Shown in pieces: positions 18,665 to 27,344 of a DNA stretch of 64,000 bases. The stretch is taken from the NCBI RefSeq assembly GCF_006965545.2, contig NZ_CP041372.2, positions 1,488,001 through 1,552,000 of the forward strand. Reading direction: 5' to 3'. The position numbers and the translations under genes are program-made. This DNA comes from Paenalkalicoccus suaedae (GTDB lineage: Bacteria > Bacillota > Bacilli > Bacillales > Salisediminibacteriaceae). The notes below the pieces were generated by a model that was given only the letters and a program-made list of their open reading frames with translations, did no database searches and was not told the DNA's origin. The stretch's first letter is position 1; the number at the start of each line of letters is the position of its first letter.

Positions 18665-18708
18665 CAAATAGATTTATCGAGTGAACGTTTAGGTTAATAG
18701 AAGCTGTT

Positions 18709-18744
18709 AGAGGGTGAGGCTGATATTCGGCTTCACCCTCTTTG
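18709..18744 (+). terminator. intrinsic terminator after nrdJ
   Basis: The stem AGAGGGTGAGGC / GCTTCACCCTCT is followed by TTTGT. Confidence 0.8.
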
Positions 18745-18849
18745 TATGTAACGATGATCATTCCTTGGTAGAATGGAGTAGAAACGAGATAGATTCGTAT
18801 ACCAACACTAGTAGTAAATGACAATCAGATGCACAAGGAGGAACTAATA

Positions 18850-19488
18850 ATGGCAGACAGTATTATTTTTGATTTAGATGGTACAATCTGGGACTCTATT
18901 GACACAGTTATACTTGCTTGGAATGAGACACTAAAGCAGAGCGACCATACAGAGAAGCAAGTAACTCGTCATGATTTTGAGGACACCATGGGTCTGACAA
19001 TGACAGATATCGGTAAGAAGCTGTTCCCAGAATTAGAGGAGCAAGCGCAGATTTCCTTACTCGAGAAATGTGGAAAAGCGGAGAATGGGTATATAAGACA
19101 ACGTGGAGGAGCCCTCTATCCTAACGTGGAGAAAATCCTAGATGAATTATCGTCCTCTTACAAGCTATTTATCGTGAGTAACTGTCAGGATGGCTACATT
19201 GAAGCATTTTTTGATTATCATAGGCTTGGTCATCTCTTCCAAGATTACGAAAACCCTGGAAGGACCGGTCTTCCTAAAGGGGATAATATAAAACTTATCG
19301 TAGAGCGAAATCAACTAGTTAGTCCAATTTATGTAGGAGATACAGTTGGAGACGCAAATGCATCTAAGGACGCTAACGTTCCTTTCGTTTATGCAAAGTA
19401 TGGTTTTGGTAACGTAGCAGAATTTGATGCTTCTATTGATGACTTTAATGAATTATTAACGCTTGATTACACGACATTAGCTAAGTGA
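18850..19488 (+). CDS. HAD-family hydrolase
   Basis: This 212-aa haloacid dehalogenase superfamily phosphatase resembles phosphoglycolate phosphatases. Motif I is FDLDGTIWDS (catalytic Asp pair), motif II VSNCQDG, motif III Lys in GLPKGDN, motif IV YVGDTVGDANAS. A helical cap lies between motifs I and II. Substrate cannot be told from sequence. The ATG at 18850 follows AAGGAGG at 18835-18841. It is a single gene between the RNR terminator and mntR. Confidence 0.85.
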   Translation: MADSIIFDLDGTIWDSIDTVILAWNETLKQSDHTEKQVTRHDFEDTMGLTMTDIGKKLFPELEEQAQISLLEKCGKAENGYIRQRGGALYPNVEKILDELSSSYKLFIVSNCQDGYIEAFFDYHRLGHLFQDYENPGRTGLPKGDNIKLIVERNQLVSPIYVGDTVGDANASKDANVPFVYAKYGFGNVAEFDASIDDFNELLTLDYTTLAK

Positions 19489-19611
19489 TATGCTAATAGG
19501 CAAAGGCGTTTGACTGCGCTTCTCGAGGCAAATCTTTACCAACCTCGTCCTGTATTCCAAAAGGCAAGTATAGTATACTAATGGTACAAGCTATAACTTG
19601 GAGGAAGATGA

Positions 19612-20037
19612 ATGCCTACACCTAGCATGGAAGATTATCTAGAACGAATATACTTACTAATTGATGAAAAGGGGTACGCAAGAGTTTCGGACATAGCAGA
19701 TGCGCTCGAGGTCCATCCTTCCTCAGTGACTAAAATGGTCCAAAAGCTTGATGCTAACGAATACCTTGTATACGAAAAGTATCGTGGACTCATGCTTACA
19801 TCTAAAGGTAAAAAAATAGGAAAGCGCCTCGTATATCGTCATGAACTTCTTGAGGAATTCATGAGGATTATAGGAGTTGATGATGCAAGGATTTATGTTG
19901 ATGTTGAAGGAATCGAACATCATCTTAGCTGGGAAGCGATTGATCGAATTGGGGACTTAGTTCAATACTTTGAAGAGGATACCTCGAGGCTAGATCAATT
20001 AAGAAATGTACAAAAAGATAATGAAAATAAAGACTAG
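19612..20037 (+). CDS. mntR: manganese-responsive regulator MntR
   Basis: This 141-aa DtxR/MntR-family repressor controls manganese uptake. The N-terminal winged helix includes [20 protein letters not shown]. All metal ligands known from B. subtilis MntR are at the same positions: Asp8, Glu11, His77, Glu99, Glu102 and His103. The retained Asp8 is the residue that favours Mn over Fe. It is monocistronic, ending in a strong hairpin, and followed by the patatin-like gene as in B. subtilis. Confidence 0.96.
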   Translation: MPTPSMEDYLERIYLLIDEKGYARVSDIADALEVHPSSVTKMVQKLDANEYLVYEKYRGLMLTSKGKKIGKRLVYRHELLEEFMRIIGVDDARIYVDVEGIEHHLSWEAIDRIGDLVQYFEEDTSRLDQLRNVQKDNENKD

Positions 20038-20040
20038 GAT

Positions 20041-20080
20041 AAGCTTTGTACTCATATATATGGGTGCAAAGCTTTTTGTT
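20041..20080 (+). terminator. intrinsic terminator after mntR
   Basis: A long inverted repeat runs AAGCTTTGTACTCATAT / ATATGGGTGCAAAGCTT, with G-T wobbles, followed by TTTTTG. It excludes the upstream start codons otherwise open for the next gene. Confidence 0.85.
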
Positions 20081-20099
20081 TTGTGAGGGGGTGCAAAAA

Positions 20100-20987
20100 G
20101 TGTTGGTAGATGCAGTATTTGCAGGTGGAGGAGTCAGAGCAATTGCGTTTGCTGGGGCATTGGAAGAAATGGTGAAGCGTCAGATTTACGTCAAGCGCGC
20201 TGCAGGTACAAGTGCTGGAGCACTTACCGCTGCACTTATCATTGCAGGGTATAAGCCTCACGAATTAAATGCCATCATTTATGAATTAAAGGGAGAAGAG
20301 TTATTAGATGCAAGACCGCAGGCAGTAAAAACACCATGGTTAAAATGGATGCAAGTATATAAATACATGGGTCTTTATAAAGGAAATGCATTAGAAAAGT
20401 GGATTGCAGATAAATTAAAAAAGAAGGGGATTCGGACATTTGGAGATGTAGAAAAAGATTCACTGAAAATTGTCGGATCTGATTTAACGAATGGACGATT
20501 TATCGTATTCCCAGATGATTTAGCTGACTATGGAATCGACCCGGACTCTTTTCCAATTGCAAGAGCCATTAGGATGAGCTGTAGTCTTCCTTTCTTTTTT
20601 GAGCCTGTTCTACTTAGAGGGAAAAAGGGGAACTCGTGGATTGTAGATGGAGGAGTGTTAAGTAACTTTCCGATGTGGCTTTTTGAGAATAGACTATGGG
20701 AGGAACGAAAAAGACCTGTAATTGGGATGCAACTCGTATCGAATAAAACAATGGAACCTGCCGTTATTGATAATGGCTTACAGCTACTTCAAGCAATAAT
20801 CGAAACGATGAGAAGAGCGCATGATCAGCGATATGTAGACGAAGCTTTTGCTAAGAATGTAATATTCATTCCAGTAGCAGATGTAAAAGCTACTGCCTTT
20901 TCGCTCACAGAAAAAGAGAGACTCTCGTTATTCTTAGAGGGAGAAAAGGCAGCTAAAGAGTTTTTGGTGGATAAAAACTGGTTATAA
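20100..20987 (+). CDS. yqhO: patatin-like phospholipase (YqhO)
   Basis: This 295-aa patatin-family protein has the oxyanion-hole glycine run FAGGGVRA at the N-terminus, the nucleophile elbow GTSAG (near residue 40) and the catalytic Asp in VDGGVLSNFP. Such proteins hydrolyse acyl esters with a Ser-Asp dyad; the natural lipid is unknown. The GTG at 20100 follows TGAGGGGG by about 9 nt; a start at 20046 would fall inside the mntR terminator. The gene order mntR-yqhO is conserved. Confidence 0.85.
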   Translation: MLVDAVFAGGGVRAIAFAGALEEMVKRQIYVKRAAGTSAGALTAALIIAGYKPHELNAIIYELKGEELLDARPQAVKTPWLKWMQVYKYMGLYKGNALEKWIADKLKKKGIRTFGDVEKDSLKIVGSDLTNGRFIVFPDDLADYGIDPDSFPIARAIRMSCSLPFFFEPVLLRGKKGNSWIVDGGVLSNFPMWLFENRLWEERKRPVIGMQLVSNKTMEPAVIDNGLQLLQAIIETMRRAHDQRYVDEAFAKNVIFIPVADVKATAFSLTEKERLSLFLEGEKAAKEFLVDKNWL

Positions 20988-20990
20988 CCA

Positions 20991-21785
20991 TTAACTGATT
21001 GTATGTTCGTTTCCTTGCTTAGTAGCAAGGTTTAGTAGCAGGAGTACAAATGGAACAATAAACATCATCCAAAAGCCAATAACAATTCCTATACTTAATT
21101 CCATAAAAGGAATATGTGCAATGGCAGGACGAAGAAAATAAAGAAGTGGAACCACTAGAACTGCAATTAGTGAAAAACCAATAACGGCACTCTTAGCATC
21201 GAAGGTTAATTCAAGGCGAAGCTTATATCTTTCTATCGTATATCCGATTCCAGCACCAAGTAAAATACCAGGCAAGAGAATTAAGTATGGCATGCCTGCA
21301 AGTAAAAGCATTAAAAATACGGGGAGTATGATCGCAAAGACTAAAACCAGGGGTTCTGGCATGGAGCCTAACCAATCTAGATTACGATAAAAAACAAAGC
21401 TTATAAAACCGCCGATTAAGATCCCAAATGCAATGGAGAATACGGATGCTTGAAAGACAAATAAATATAAGAGGCTAATAGCTAATGCAATGAATAATAA
21501 AATGAAGCCAGTCGAGCGTTTTTCGATTAAAGGAAATAGAAATGCAAGTAGTGTCATGGTTGCTTGGATATGAGGGTGTGTAAATGGAACACTCTCAGTG
21601 GCAGTTGCGAAAGCCGGGAAATAAAGTAAAATAGCGTAACCAATTGAAAGAGAAAGAATGGTTAAATAAAGTACTTCAAAGCCTGCACGTTTATATTTTG
21701 CAATATATATATATCCAGCTACTAAAAGCCAGATGATAAACAATGCTTCAGACCAAACGTGGGTCGTATAAACCGTCCCTAACAT
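20991..21785 (-). CDS. polytopic membrane protein, possibly degenerate PAP2 fold
   Basis: This 264-aa protein has about eight hydrophobic segments and few charges. I do not recognise it with certainty. The piece FTHPHIQATMTLLAFLFPLI resembles, in position, the PSGH motif region of membrane PAP2 phosphatases. The later GAGIGYTIERYKLRLE resembles the short cytoplasmic stretch after their last catalytic motif. The catalytic Ser-Gly-His and the Arg/His/Asp motifs are absent, so activity is unlikely. A GGAGGGAG site precedes the ATG. It follows yqhP on the minus strand, separated by a terminator. Confidence 0.6.
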   Translation of the reverse strand: MLGTVYTTHVWSEALFIIWLLVAGYIYIAKYKRAGFEVLYLTILSLSIGYAILLYFPAFATATESVPFTHPHIQATMTLLAFLFPLIEKRSTGFILLFIALAISLLYLFVFQASVFSIAFGILIGGFISFVFYRNLDWLGSMPEPLVLVFAIILPVFLMLLLAGMPYLILLPGILLGAGIGYTIERYKLRLELTFDAKSAVIGFSLIAVLVVPLLYFLRPAIAHIPFMELSIGIVIGFWMMFIVPFVLLLLNLATKQGNEHTIS

Positions 21786-21807
21786 GCATCTCCCTCCTTT
21801 ATATAAA

Positions 21808-21843
21808 AGAAAAAAGCCAAGCGTTTAAAATAATGCTCGGCTC
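21808..21843 (-). terminator. terminator after yqhP-like gene
   Basis: On the minus strand AGCCGAGC pairs with GCTTGGCT, followed by TTTTTTC. The hairpin overlaps the end of the gene. Confidence 0.7.
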
Positions 21844-22196
21844 TTTTTCTTGTTCTTTTTTCCCTCAATGACAGTCAGCTTAACGTCCGATTGACGACGC
21901 ATGATAGGCTTAGACTGAGAGTTCTTTTTTCGTTCCTTTTGTTTTGCTTTTAAGGATGTTGGTTTCTTCTTTGTAGGCGGTTGTTTTTGAGCTGCTACAG
22001 CTGCTCGGTAAGGAGCTTGATCACGACCACCCATCATTCGTGGCTGAAGGAATTTCGTAAAAACAAAATAAAGGATTGCAATAAATCCTATTGCAAGAAA
22101 AATAGATGTAATGAAGCTCCAAGGGTTATTCGCAATTCCCAATAGTGCAAAACCCAAAATAACTACTACGACAGGCCCCCATGATTTCTTTTTCAT
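21825..22196 (-). CDS. yqhP: SA1362/YqhP-type small membrane protein
   Basis: This 123-aa protein has two closely spaced membrane segments (about residues 7-22 and 26-46) followed by a strongly basic, low-complexity cytoplasmic tail rich in Lys, Gln and Arg. Architecture and position next to yqhO and yqhR fit the SA1362/YqhP family; function unknown. The ATG at 22196 follows GGAGGT by 7 nt; longer starts up to 22262 would add unconserved residues. Confidence 0.6.
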   Translation of the reverse strand: MKKKSWGPVVVVILGFALLGIANNPWSFITSIFLAIGFIAILYFVFTKFLQPRMMGGRDQAPYRAAVAAQKQPPTKKKPTSLKAKQKERKKNSQSKPIMRRQSDVKLTVIEGKKNKKKSRALF

Positions 22197-22405
22197 ACCA
22201 TACACCTCCATGATGATCACTCGTATTGTAAAACGTGAAGGATTGACGATCTCTATATACATAATTCGATAAGAATTAGCCCAATACCTTCTTCTGCCTA
22301 CTTCTAAACTTACTATTCCCTAAAAGATTATCTTTTACACGTAATTATGCAATCTACGTATAGTAATTTCCACTCTTGCAGATAGTATAGTCAGAGGTGA
22401 TAAAG

Positions 22406-22891
22406 GTGGAAAAGCAAATAATTTCTTTCCCTATGAATGTAACATTGATCGGTCTATTTGGTGGGCTGTTTTTTAGTTTACTTGGATATGCAGCATACTA
22501 TTTTCATTTTACAGAAGTAGGACCAGGGTTAACTATTTCTATGTGGATGTCAGAAGAATTTGAACCAACTGCATTAGGTGAGTGGATTAGCGTATTCTTA
22601 AACGGAATATTAGGTATAGGCGCCGCATTTCTATACAGGGTATTATTTATTCGATTTAAAGGCCCAACCGCAGGAGTCTTCTACGGAGTTATACTGTGGG
22701 TTATCATCTTTCAGTTTATTAGTCCTCTTTTCCCAGCAATAAAAGGTATTTTATCTATGAGCTTTCATTCGATTGTGACAACGTTATGTCTTTATATTGT
22801 ATTCGGATTATTCGTCGGATACTCGGTATCTTTTGACTATCATGAGAGATTGAAATCCGAAGAGCTATCCAAGAAAGAGGAGCTATGGTAA
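22406..22891 (+). CDS. yqhR: YqhR membrane protein
   Basis: This protein of about 161 aa has four membrane segments, with PFMN/SFPMN near the start, GLFGGLFFSLLGYAAYYFHFTEVGP, and a final GLFVGYSVSFDYHE. It matches the YqhR family found upstream of aroQ in Bacillus. Function is unknown. A GTG start at 22406 fits an AGAGGTG site; GTG at 22397 is the alternative. Confidence 0.8.
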   Translation: MEKQIISFPMNVTLIGLFGGLFFSLLGYAAYYFHFTEVGPGLTISMWMSEEFEPTALGEWISVFLNGILGIGAAFLYRVLFIRFKGPTAGVFYGVILWVIIFQFISPLFPAIKGILSMSFHSIVTTLCLYIVFGLFVGYSVSFDYHERLKSEELSKKEELW

Positions 22892-22943
22892 AATGTTCGT
22901 TGTGACAGTTGATTAGACGTTGTTTATTGATTCGGAGGGTTTT

Positions 22944-23372
22944 ATGAATATTCTACTATTAAATGGACCTAACTTAAACCGCTTAGGCAAACGAGAGCCT
23001 AATGTCTATGGTACCGATACATTAGAGGACCTTGAATCACGAGTGACCGAACACGCAAAGCAACATAAGGCGGCGATTGTCTGTAGGCAGTCAAATGTAG
23101 AAGGGGAACTGATAAATTGGATCCATGAAGCGTCGGCGGACGCGATTATCATTAACCCGGGAGCGTTTACTCACTATAGCTATGCTATTAGAGACGCTAT
23201 TGCAAGCGTAGACATACCCGCCATAGAAGTACATATCTCAAATATCCATAAGCGAGAAGAATTTCGTCATACATCCGTAACAGCCCCAGTCTGTATTGGT
23301 CAAATAAGTGGATTTGGGTTTGATGGATACATCATGGCGATTGACTATTTAATTAGGGGGAATGAGGCATGA
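22944..23372 (+). CDS. aroQ: type II 3-dehydroquinate dehydratase
   Basis: This 142-aa enzyme dehydrates 3-dehydroquinate in the shikimate pathway. It shows LNGPNLNRLGKREPNVYG with the active-site Tyr and Arg, INPGAFTHYSYAIRDA, EVHISNIHKREEFRHTS and the C-terminal GFGFDGY. The ATG at 22944 follows CGGAGGG. It overlaps yqhT by 4 bp. A second shikimate gene, aroK, is 16 kb upstream. Confidence 0.95.
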   Translation: MNILLLNGPNLNRLGKREPNVYGTDTLEDLESRVTEHAKQHKAAIVCRQSNVEGELINWIHEASADAIIINPGAFTHYSYAIRDAIASVDIPAIEVHISNIHKREEFRHTSVTAPVCIGQISGFGFDGYIMAIDYLIRGNEA

Positions 23373-24436
23373 CAAAGCTCGATAAATTAAGAAGTCAGTT
23401 TGATGAACATTCTATTGATGGAATGATTATCACAAGCCCTGTTAACAGACAGTACATAACTGGATTCACAGGATCTGCTGGTATTGCGCTACTATCTAAA
23501 AACGAAGCGAGACTCATCACTGATTTTAGATATACAGACCAAGCAAACGAGCAGGCACAAGGGTTTACGATCGTTAAACATACAGCTTCTATTTTTGAAG
23601 AAGTAGCCAAGCAAGCAAAAGAGTTAGGTATCTCAAAATTAGGCTTCGAACAAGACGTCGTTAGTTACTCTCATTTTAGCATTTTTAAGAAAACAGTAGA
23701 GGCAGAACTCGTTCCAGTAAGCGGACTAATAGAGAATTTGCGTCAAATTAAGACAGACGAGGAGATCTCCATTATCCAAGAAGCAGTAGACATTGCGGAT
23801 AAGGCATTCTCACACATTCAGTCTTACATCAAAGCTGGCGTAAAAGAAATTGATATTTCTAATGAGCTTGAATTCTTTATGAGAAAGCAAGGAGCTGTCT
23901 CATCATCCTTTGATATTATCGTCGCTTCTGGATACCGATCTGCTTTACCTCACGGAGTTGCAAGCGATAAAGTGATGGAGCGTGGTGAGCTTGTCACGTT
24001 AGACTTTGGTGCCTACTACAAAGGTTATTGCTCAGATATTACACGAACAGTCGCAATTGGAGAACCGTCTGACGAGCTTCGTAACATTTACAATATTGTT
24101 CTTGAAGCGCAGCTTAGAGGAGTAAACGGTATTAAGCCTGGTTTAACTGGAGTAGAGGCAGATGCCCTTACGAGAGATTATATTAAGGAGCAAGGATATG
24201 GGGAGCAGTTTGGTCATTCAACAGGTCATGGACTTGGTATGGAAGTACATGAAGCTCCTGGATTATCATTTAAATCCAATAACGTACTAAAAGAAGGTAT
24301 GATCGTAACTGTTGAGCCTGGTATCTATGTATCTGGACTTGGTGGTACTCGTATTGAAGATGATATTTTAATTACGAAGGATGGTAATCGCATTCTTTCA
24401 AACTCAACAAAAGAACTACTTATTCTTGGTGAATAA
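23369..24436 (+). CDS. yqhT: Xaa-Pro peptidase (M24 family, YqhT)
   Basis: This 355-aa metallopeptidase has a creatinase-like N-terminal domain and a pita-bread catalytic domain. Metal ligands are recognisable in TLDFGAYYKGYCSDITRT (two Asp), HSTGHGLGMEVHE (His), VTVEPGIY (Glu) and GTRIEDD (Glu). It would remove N-terminal residues from X-Pro peptides. Position between aroQ and efp is conserved; cleavage of Pro-rich peptides near a gene for elongation factor P, which relieves Pro stalling, is only a contextual link. Confidence 0.93.
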   Translation: MTKLDKLRSQFDEHSIDGMIITSPVNRQYITGFTGSAGIALLSKNEARLITDFRYTDQANEQAQGFTIVKHTASIFEEVAKQAKELGISKLGFEQDVVSYSHFSIFKKTVEAELVPVSGLIENLRQIKTDEEISIIQEAVDIADKAFSHIQSYIKAGVKEIDISNELEFFMRKQGAVSSSFDIIVASGYRSALPHGVASDKVMERGELVTLDFGAYYKGYCSDITRTVAIGEPSDELRNIYNIVLEAQLRGVNGIKPGLTGVEADALTRDYIKEQGYGEQFGHSTGHGLGMEVHEAPGLSFKSNNVLKEGMIVTVEPGIYVSGLGGTRIEDDILITKDGNRILSNSTKELLILGE

Positions 24437-24459
24437 TTAATAAATAGGAGGAAATCAAC

Positions 24460-25017
24460 ATGATTTCAGTAAACGATTTAAAGACAGGATTAACAATTGA
24501 AGTAGATAATGATATTTGGTCCGTATTAGAATTCCAACACGTAAAACCAGGTAAAGGTGCAGCCTTTGTGCGTACGAAGCTTAGAAGCCTTCGAAGCGGT
24601 GGTATTCAAGAAAAAACTTTCCGCGCAGGTGAAAAAGTAGGAAAAGCACACATTGAAAATAGTAAAATGCAGTATCTATATTCTAACGGTGATCAGCATG
24701 CGTTTATGAATACGTCTAGCTATGAGCAGATCGAATTAAGCACAGAGCAAATCAAATCTCAGCTTCGCTTCCTGAAAGAGAACATGGAAGTAAGTGTACT
24801 TCAGTATGGTACAGAGATCCTTGGGGTAGAGCCTCCTAACACGGTTCAGCTTGAAGTAACAGAAACAGAGCCAGGAATTAAAGGAGATACAGCATCTGGT
24901 GGTACGAAGCCTGCGACTCTTGAGACTGGTCTAACGGTTCAAGTTCCTTTCTTCGTTAACCAAGGAGACGTTCTTATTATTGACACTCGCGAAGGAAAAT
25001 ATGTCTCTCGCGCGTAG
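24460..25017 (+). CDS. efp: translation elongation factor P
   Basis: This 185-aa factor binds ribosomes stalled on polyproline. It has the KOW-like N-terminal domain with [17 protein letters not shown], where the Lys at the loop tip (residue about 32) is the usual modification site, two OB domains, and the family signature [19 protein letters not shown]. Length is normal. Confidence 0.97.
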   Translation: MISVNDLKTGLTIEVDNDIWSVLEFQHVKPGKGAAFVRTKLRSLRSGGIQEKTFRAGEKVGKAHIENSKMQYLYSNGDQHAFMNTSSYEQIELSTEQIKSQLRFLKENMEVSVLQYGTEILGVEPPNTVQLEVTETEPGIKGDTASGGTKPATLETGLTVQVPFFVNQGDVLIIDTREGKYVSRA

Positions 25018-25040
25018 GTGATCATTCACTTTTTAAAATA

Positions 25041-25084
25041 AAAGGCTAAGGCAGCTATTTTCAGCATGCCTTAGCCTTTTTTAT
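25041..25084 (+). terminator. intrinsic terminator after efp
   Basis: The stem AAGGCTAAGGCA / TGCCTTAGCCTT is followed by TTTTATG. Confidence 0.88.
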
Positions 25085-25155
25085 GCTTTTAAACAGCATT
25101 CAACTTTAGCACATAAAAGAAAATAGCTATCCATAAAGTCAGGTAACCAACTATG

Positions 25156-25206
25156 TGTAAAAGCCCGTTAACCAATCTTGGTAAACGGGCTTTTACGTGT
25201 TTTTAA
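25156..25206 (+). terminator. second long hairpin downstream of efp
   Basis: AAAAGCCCGTTAACCAA pairs with TTGGTAAACGGGCTTTT, 17 positions with one A-A mismatch and a 2-nt loop, followed by a T-rich tail. Text resembling its 5' arm recurs at 25228-25263 but has lost its pairing partner, so it looks like a decayed copy. Confidence 0.65.
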
Positions 25207-25287
25207 GAGCATTCATGCTAGTGTGATTAAAAGTGCCCGTTAATCAGTCTCCGTAAGTGAGTTCTATTACCATCCTATTATTTAAAG

Positions 25288-25315
25288 ACATGCTTTTTCT
25301 CATCGCGCATAGAGT
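25288..25315 (+). promoter_or_regulatory. possible sigma-E promoter of spoIIIA
   Basis: ACATGCT (25288-25294), 13-bp spacer, CATAGAGT (25308-25315). The -10 resembles the sigma-E CATACAnT element; the -35 is weak. The spoIIIA operon is sigma-E-dependent in B. subtilis, which is the main reason to suggest it. Confidence 0.4.
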
Positions 25316-25341
25316 GAAGGTAAGAGGAGGTGGAAAGTATC

Positions 25342-26196
25342 ATGGAGGAAGTATTAGATGTCCTACCACATAACCTTCAGGCATATATTCAAACCCTTGA
25401 TCAGGACGAGCTACTTCAAATCGAAGAGATCAGATTGAGAGTTGGTTACCCTCCAATATTAGTTCCGCTAAACCACTCCCTACCCTTTATCGTGTCAGAA
25501 AAAGACATTGAGCTTTGTTTATCTCAAATAAGTAATCATTCGTTTTATCGATTAGAAGATGAGCTCAAACAGGGCTTCATTACGTTAAAAGGAGGCCATC
25601 GTGTCGGTCTCGCAGGTAGCGTCATCATCGATAACAGTGTCTATAAAGGGATACGTACCATTAGTTCAATAAATATCCGAATTGCAAAAGAGACAAACCT
25701 GCATCAAAGTGCTGTGATCCATATGTTAAAAAAACGAGGATGGCCGAGTACGCTAGTAATCGGTCCGCCACGCTCCGGTAAAACGACTTTTTTACGAGCG
25801 ATGGCACAGGCGTGTGCATCTCAGTATATTCATTCTTTGACGATTATAGATGAACGTTCAGAAATAGCTGCTATGTCTGAAGGGAAGTCCGTATACACAT
25901 TGCCCCATGTAGATGTTTTAGACAGATGCCCAAAAGCAATCGGCATTATGATGGCGATTCGTTCACTTAGTCCATCTATCATTTTAGTGGATGAGATCGG
26001 ATCTACTCAAGATAAAGAAGCTATTCAAGAAGCTTGTTTTGCTGGTGTTACTGTTTGGGCAAGTGCTCATGGAAGGGACGTCCAAGACGTGAAAAAGCGA
26101 AAATCAATAGGTGAGCTACTTAGCAACCAAGCTTTTGCTTATATCGTTGAACTAGACGCAAACAAAACAAGCACATTGATTAAGGTAAAGTCATGA
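25342..26196 (+). CDS. spoIIIAA: stage III sporulation protein AA (ATPase)
   Basis: This 284-aa protein is a secretion-ATPase relative that helps build the SpoIIIA-SpoIIQ channel between mother cell and forespore. It has Walker A GPPRSGKTTFLRA (near residue 140), TIIDERSEIA and Walker B IILVDEIGS. The ATG at 25342 follows GAGGAGG and is preferred to GTG 25330. It overlaps spoIIIAB by 4 bp. Confidence 0.95.
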   Translation: MEEVLDVLPHNLQAYIQTLDQDELLQIEEIRLRVGYPPILVPLNHSLPFIVSEKDIELCLSQISNHSFYRLEDELKQGFITLKGGHRVGLAGSVIIDNSVYKGIRTISSINIRIAKETNLHQSAVIHMLKKRGWPSTLVIGPPRSGKTTFLRAMAQACASQYIHSLTIIDERSEIAAMSEGKSVYTLPHVDVLDRCPKAIGIMMAIRSLSPSIILVDEIGSTQDKEAIQEACFAGVTVWASAHGRDVQDVKKRKSIGELLSNQAFAYIVELDANKTSTLIKVKS

Positions 26197-26711
26197 GTAC
26201 ATTAATTGGTGCAAGCCTCATTATGCTTACGTGTAGCGTGATCGGCCTAGAATTCGCTAAAAGGTTGGACAAGCGATGCATTCTACTAGAAGATTGGCTA
26301 TTCATTCTCTCTTATATGACAGCAGAAATATCGTATAATCAAAAGCCAATTTTACATATTTGTGAAGAGTTGGCGAAGAAAACGAAAGAGGTAAACGCAA
26401 GCTTTTTCTTCAAACTATCACGTAATCTTCAACAATGTAAGCACGAATTATTTGCTGAATTGTGGGAGAAAGAGTTGATAGCCTGGGGGAAAAAAACAGA
26501 TTTAAAAGAAAAGGATTTATATATCCTCCTGCAAATAGGTCGTTACTTAGGTAAGTACGATCGAGTGAATCACGATAAACACGCAGAGCTAATGAAGGAT
26601 TCCGTAAAAGAGCGATTGACCAACGCATATACAGAAAAGGAGAAGTATGCAACAGTCTATAGAAGTTTTGGCGTATTAGGAGGGATGATGGTGATTTTAC
26701 TTCTTCTTTAA
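26193..26711 (+). CDS. spoIIIAB: stage III sporulation protein AB
   Basis: This 172-aa protein has N- and C-terminal membrane helices around a mostly helical domain containing the LSYMTAEISYNQKP segment. It resembles GspF-type platform proteins in topology and is the second member of the eight-gene spoIIIA operon. The LGKYDRVNH segment is typical of SpoIIIAB. Confidence 0.92.
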   Translation: MSTLIGASLIMLTCSVIGLEFAKRLDKRCILLEDWLFILSYMTAEISYNQKPILHICEELAKKTKEVNASFFFKLSRNLQQCKHELFAELWEKELIAWGKKTDLKEKDLYILLQIGRYLGKYDRVNHDKHAELMKDSVKERLTNAYTEKEKYATVYRSFGVLGGMMVILLLL

Positions 26712-26727
26712 TAGAAAGGAGCCTTAC

Positions 26728-26931
26728 ATGTACTACGATGTTCAACTCATCTTTCAGATTGCTGGAATCGGAATCGTTGTTGCAATGATTCACACCATTT
26801 TAAAACAAATGGGCAAAGAGGATATAGCCAATTGGGTAACTTTACTGGCATTCGTTATTGTATTAATCATGGTAGCTTCTGCAATTGAGGAGTTATTTCA
26901 AACGATTAAATCCGTCTTTTTGTTCAAGTAA
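26728..26931 (+). CDS. spoIIIAC: stage III sporulation protein AC
   Basis: This 67-aa protein has two membrane helices and starts with IFQIAGIGIVVAMIHTILKQMGKEE-like sequence (here ...KQMGKED), the hallmark of SpoIIIAC. It is an export-apparatus-like component of the sporulation channel. An AAGGAG site precedes the ATG. Confidence 0.93.
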   Translation: MYYDVQLIFQIAGIGIVVAMIHTILKQMGKEDIANWVTLLAFVIVLIMVASAIEELFQTIKSVFLFK

Positions 26932-26942
26932 GGAGGGTAACG

Positions 26943-27344
26943 GTGAATGCACTTTCCATAATTGGAATCTGTTTGGCATCAACCATGTTCATTCTATTAA
27001 TTCGAGAGAAAACGCCTGTTTTTGCTGTGCTTTTAACTGTTGCAACTGGCGTTTTAGTCCTTCTTCAATTAATGGAGCCCGTTCGAATTGTGGCAGAGTT
27101 TATGATGAACCTATCTAAACAGGTCGATTTACAGGCAGTCTATTTAGATCAAATTTTAAAAATCATTGGAATCGCATATTTAGCAGAATTTGCAGCTCAG
27201 ATCGCTCAAGATGCTGGACAAGGAGCAATGGCAAAAAAAATTGAGTTAACAGGGAAGCTTAGTATCCTCCTGCTAGCACTGCCAATTCTTTCTTATTTAA
27301 TTGAAACGGTTTTGACACTACTTCCCACAGGGTTTGCCTTATGA
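26943..27344 (+). CDS. spoIIIAD: stage III sporulation protein AD
   Basis: This 133-aa protein has three to four membrane helices and is homologous in part to SpoIIIAC. The segment ILKIIGIAYLAEFAAQIAQD and the following DAGQGAMAKKIEL are characteristic. It uses a GTG start after AAGGAGGG. It overlaps spoIIIAE by 4 bp. Confidence 0.93.
   Translation: MNALSIIGICLASTMFILLIREKTPVFAVLLTVATGVLVLLQLMEPVRIVAEFMMNLSKQVDLQAVYLDQILKIIGIAYLAEFAAQIAQDAGQGAMAKKIELTGKLSILLLALPILSYLIETVLTLLPTGFAL

Noticed and set aside
18546-18824. 92-aa minus-strand ORF over the end of the RNR gene
   Set aside because: It is a shadow of nrdJ and its terminator with no ribosome site.
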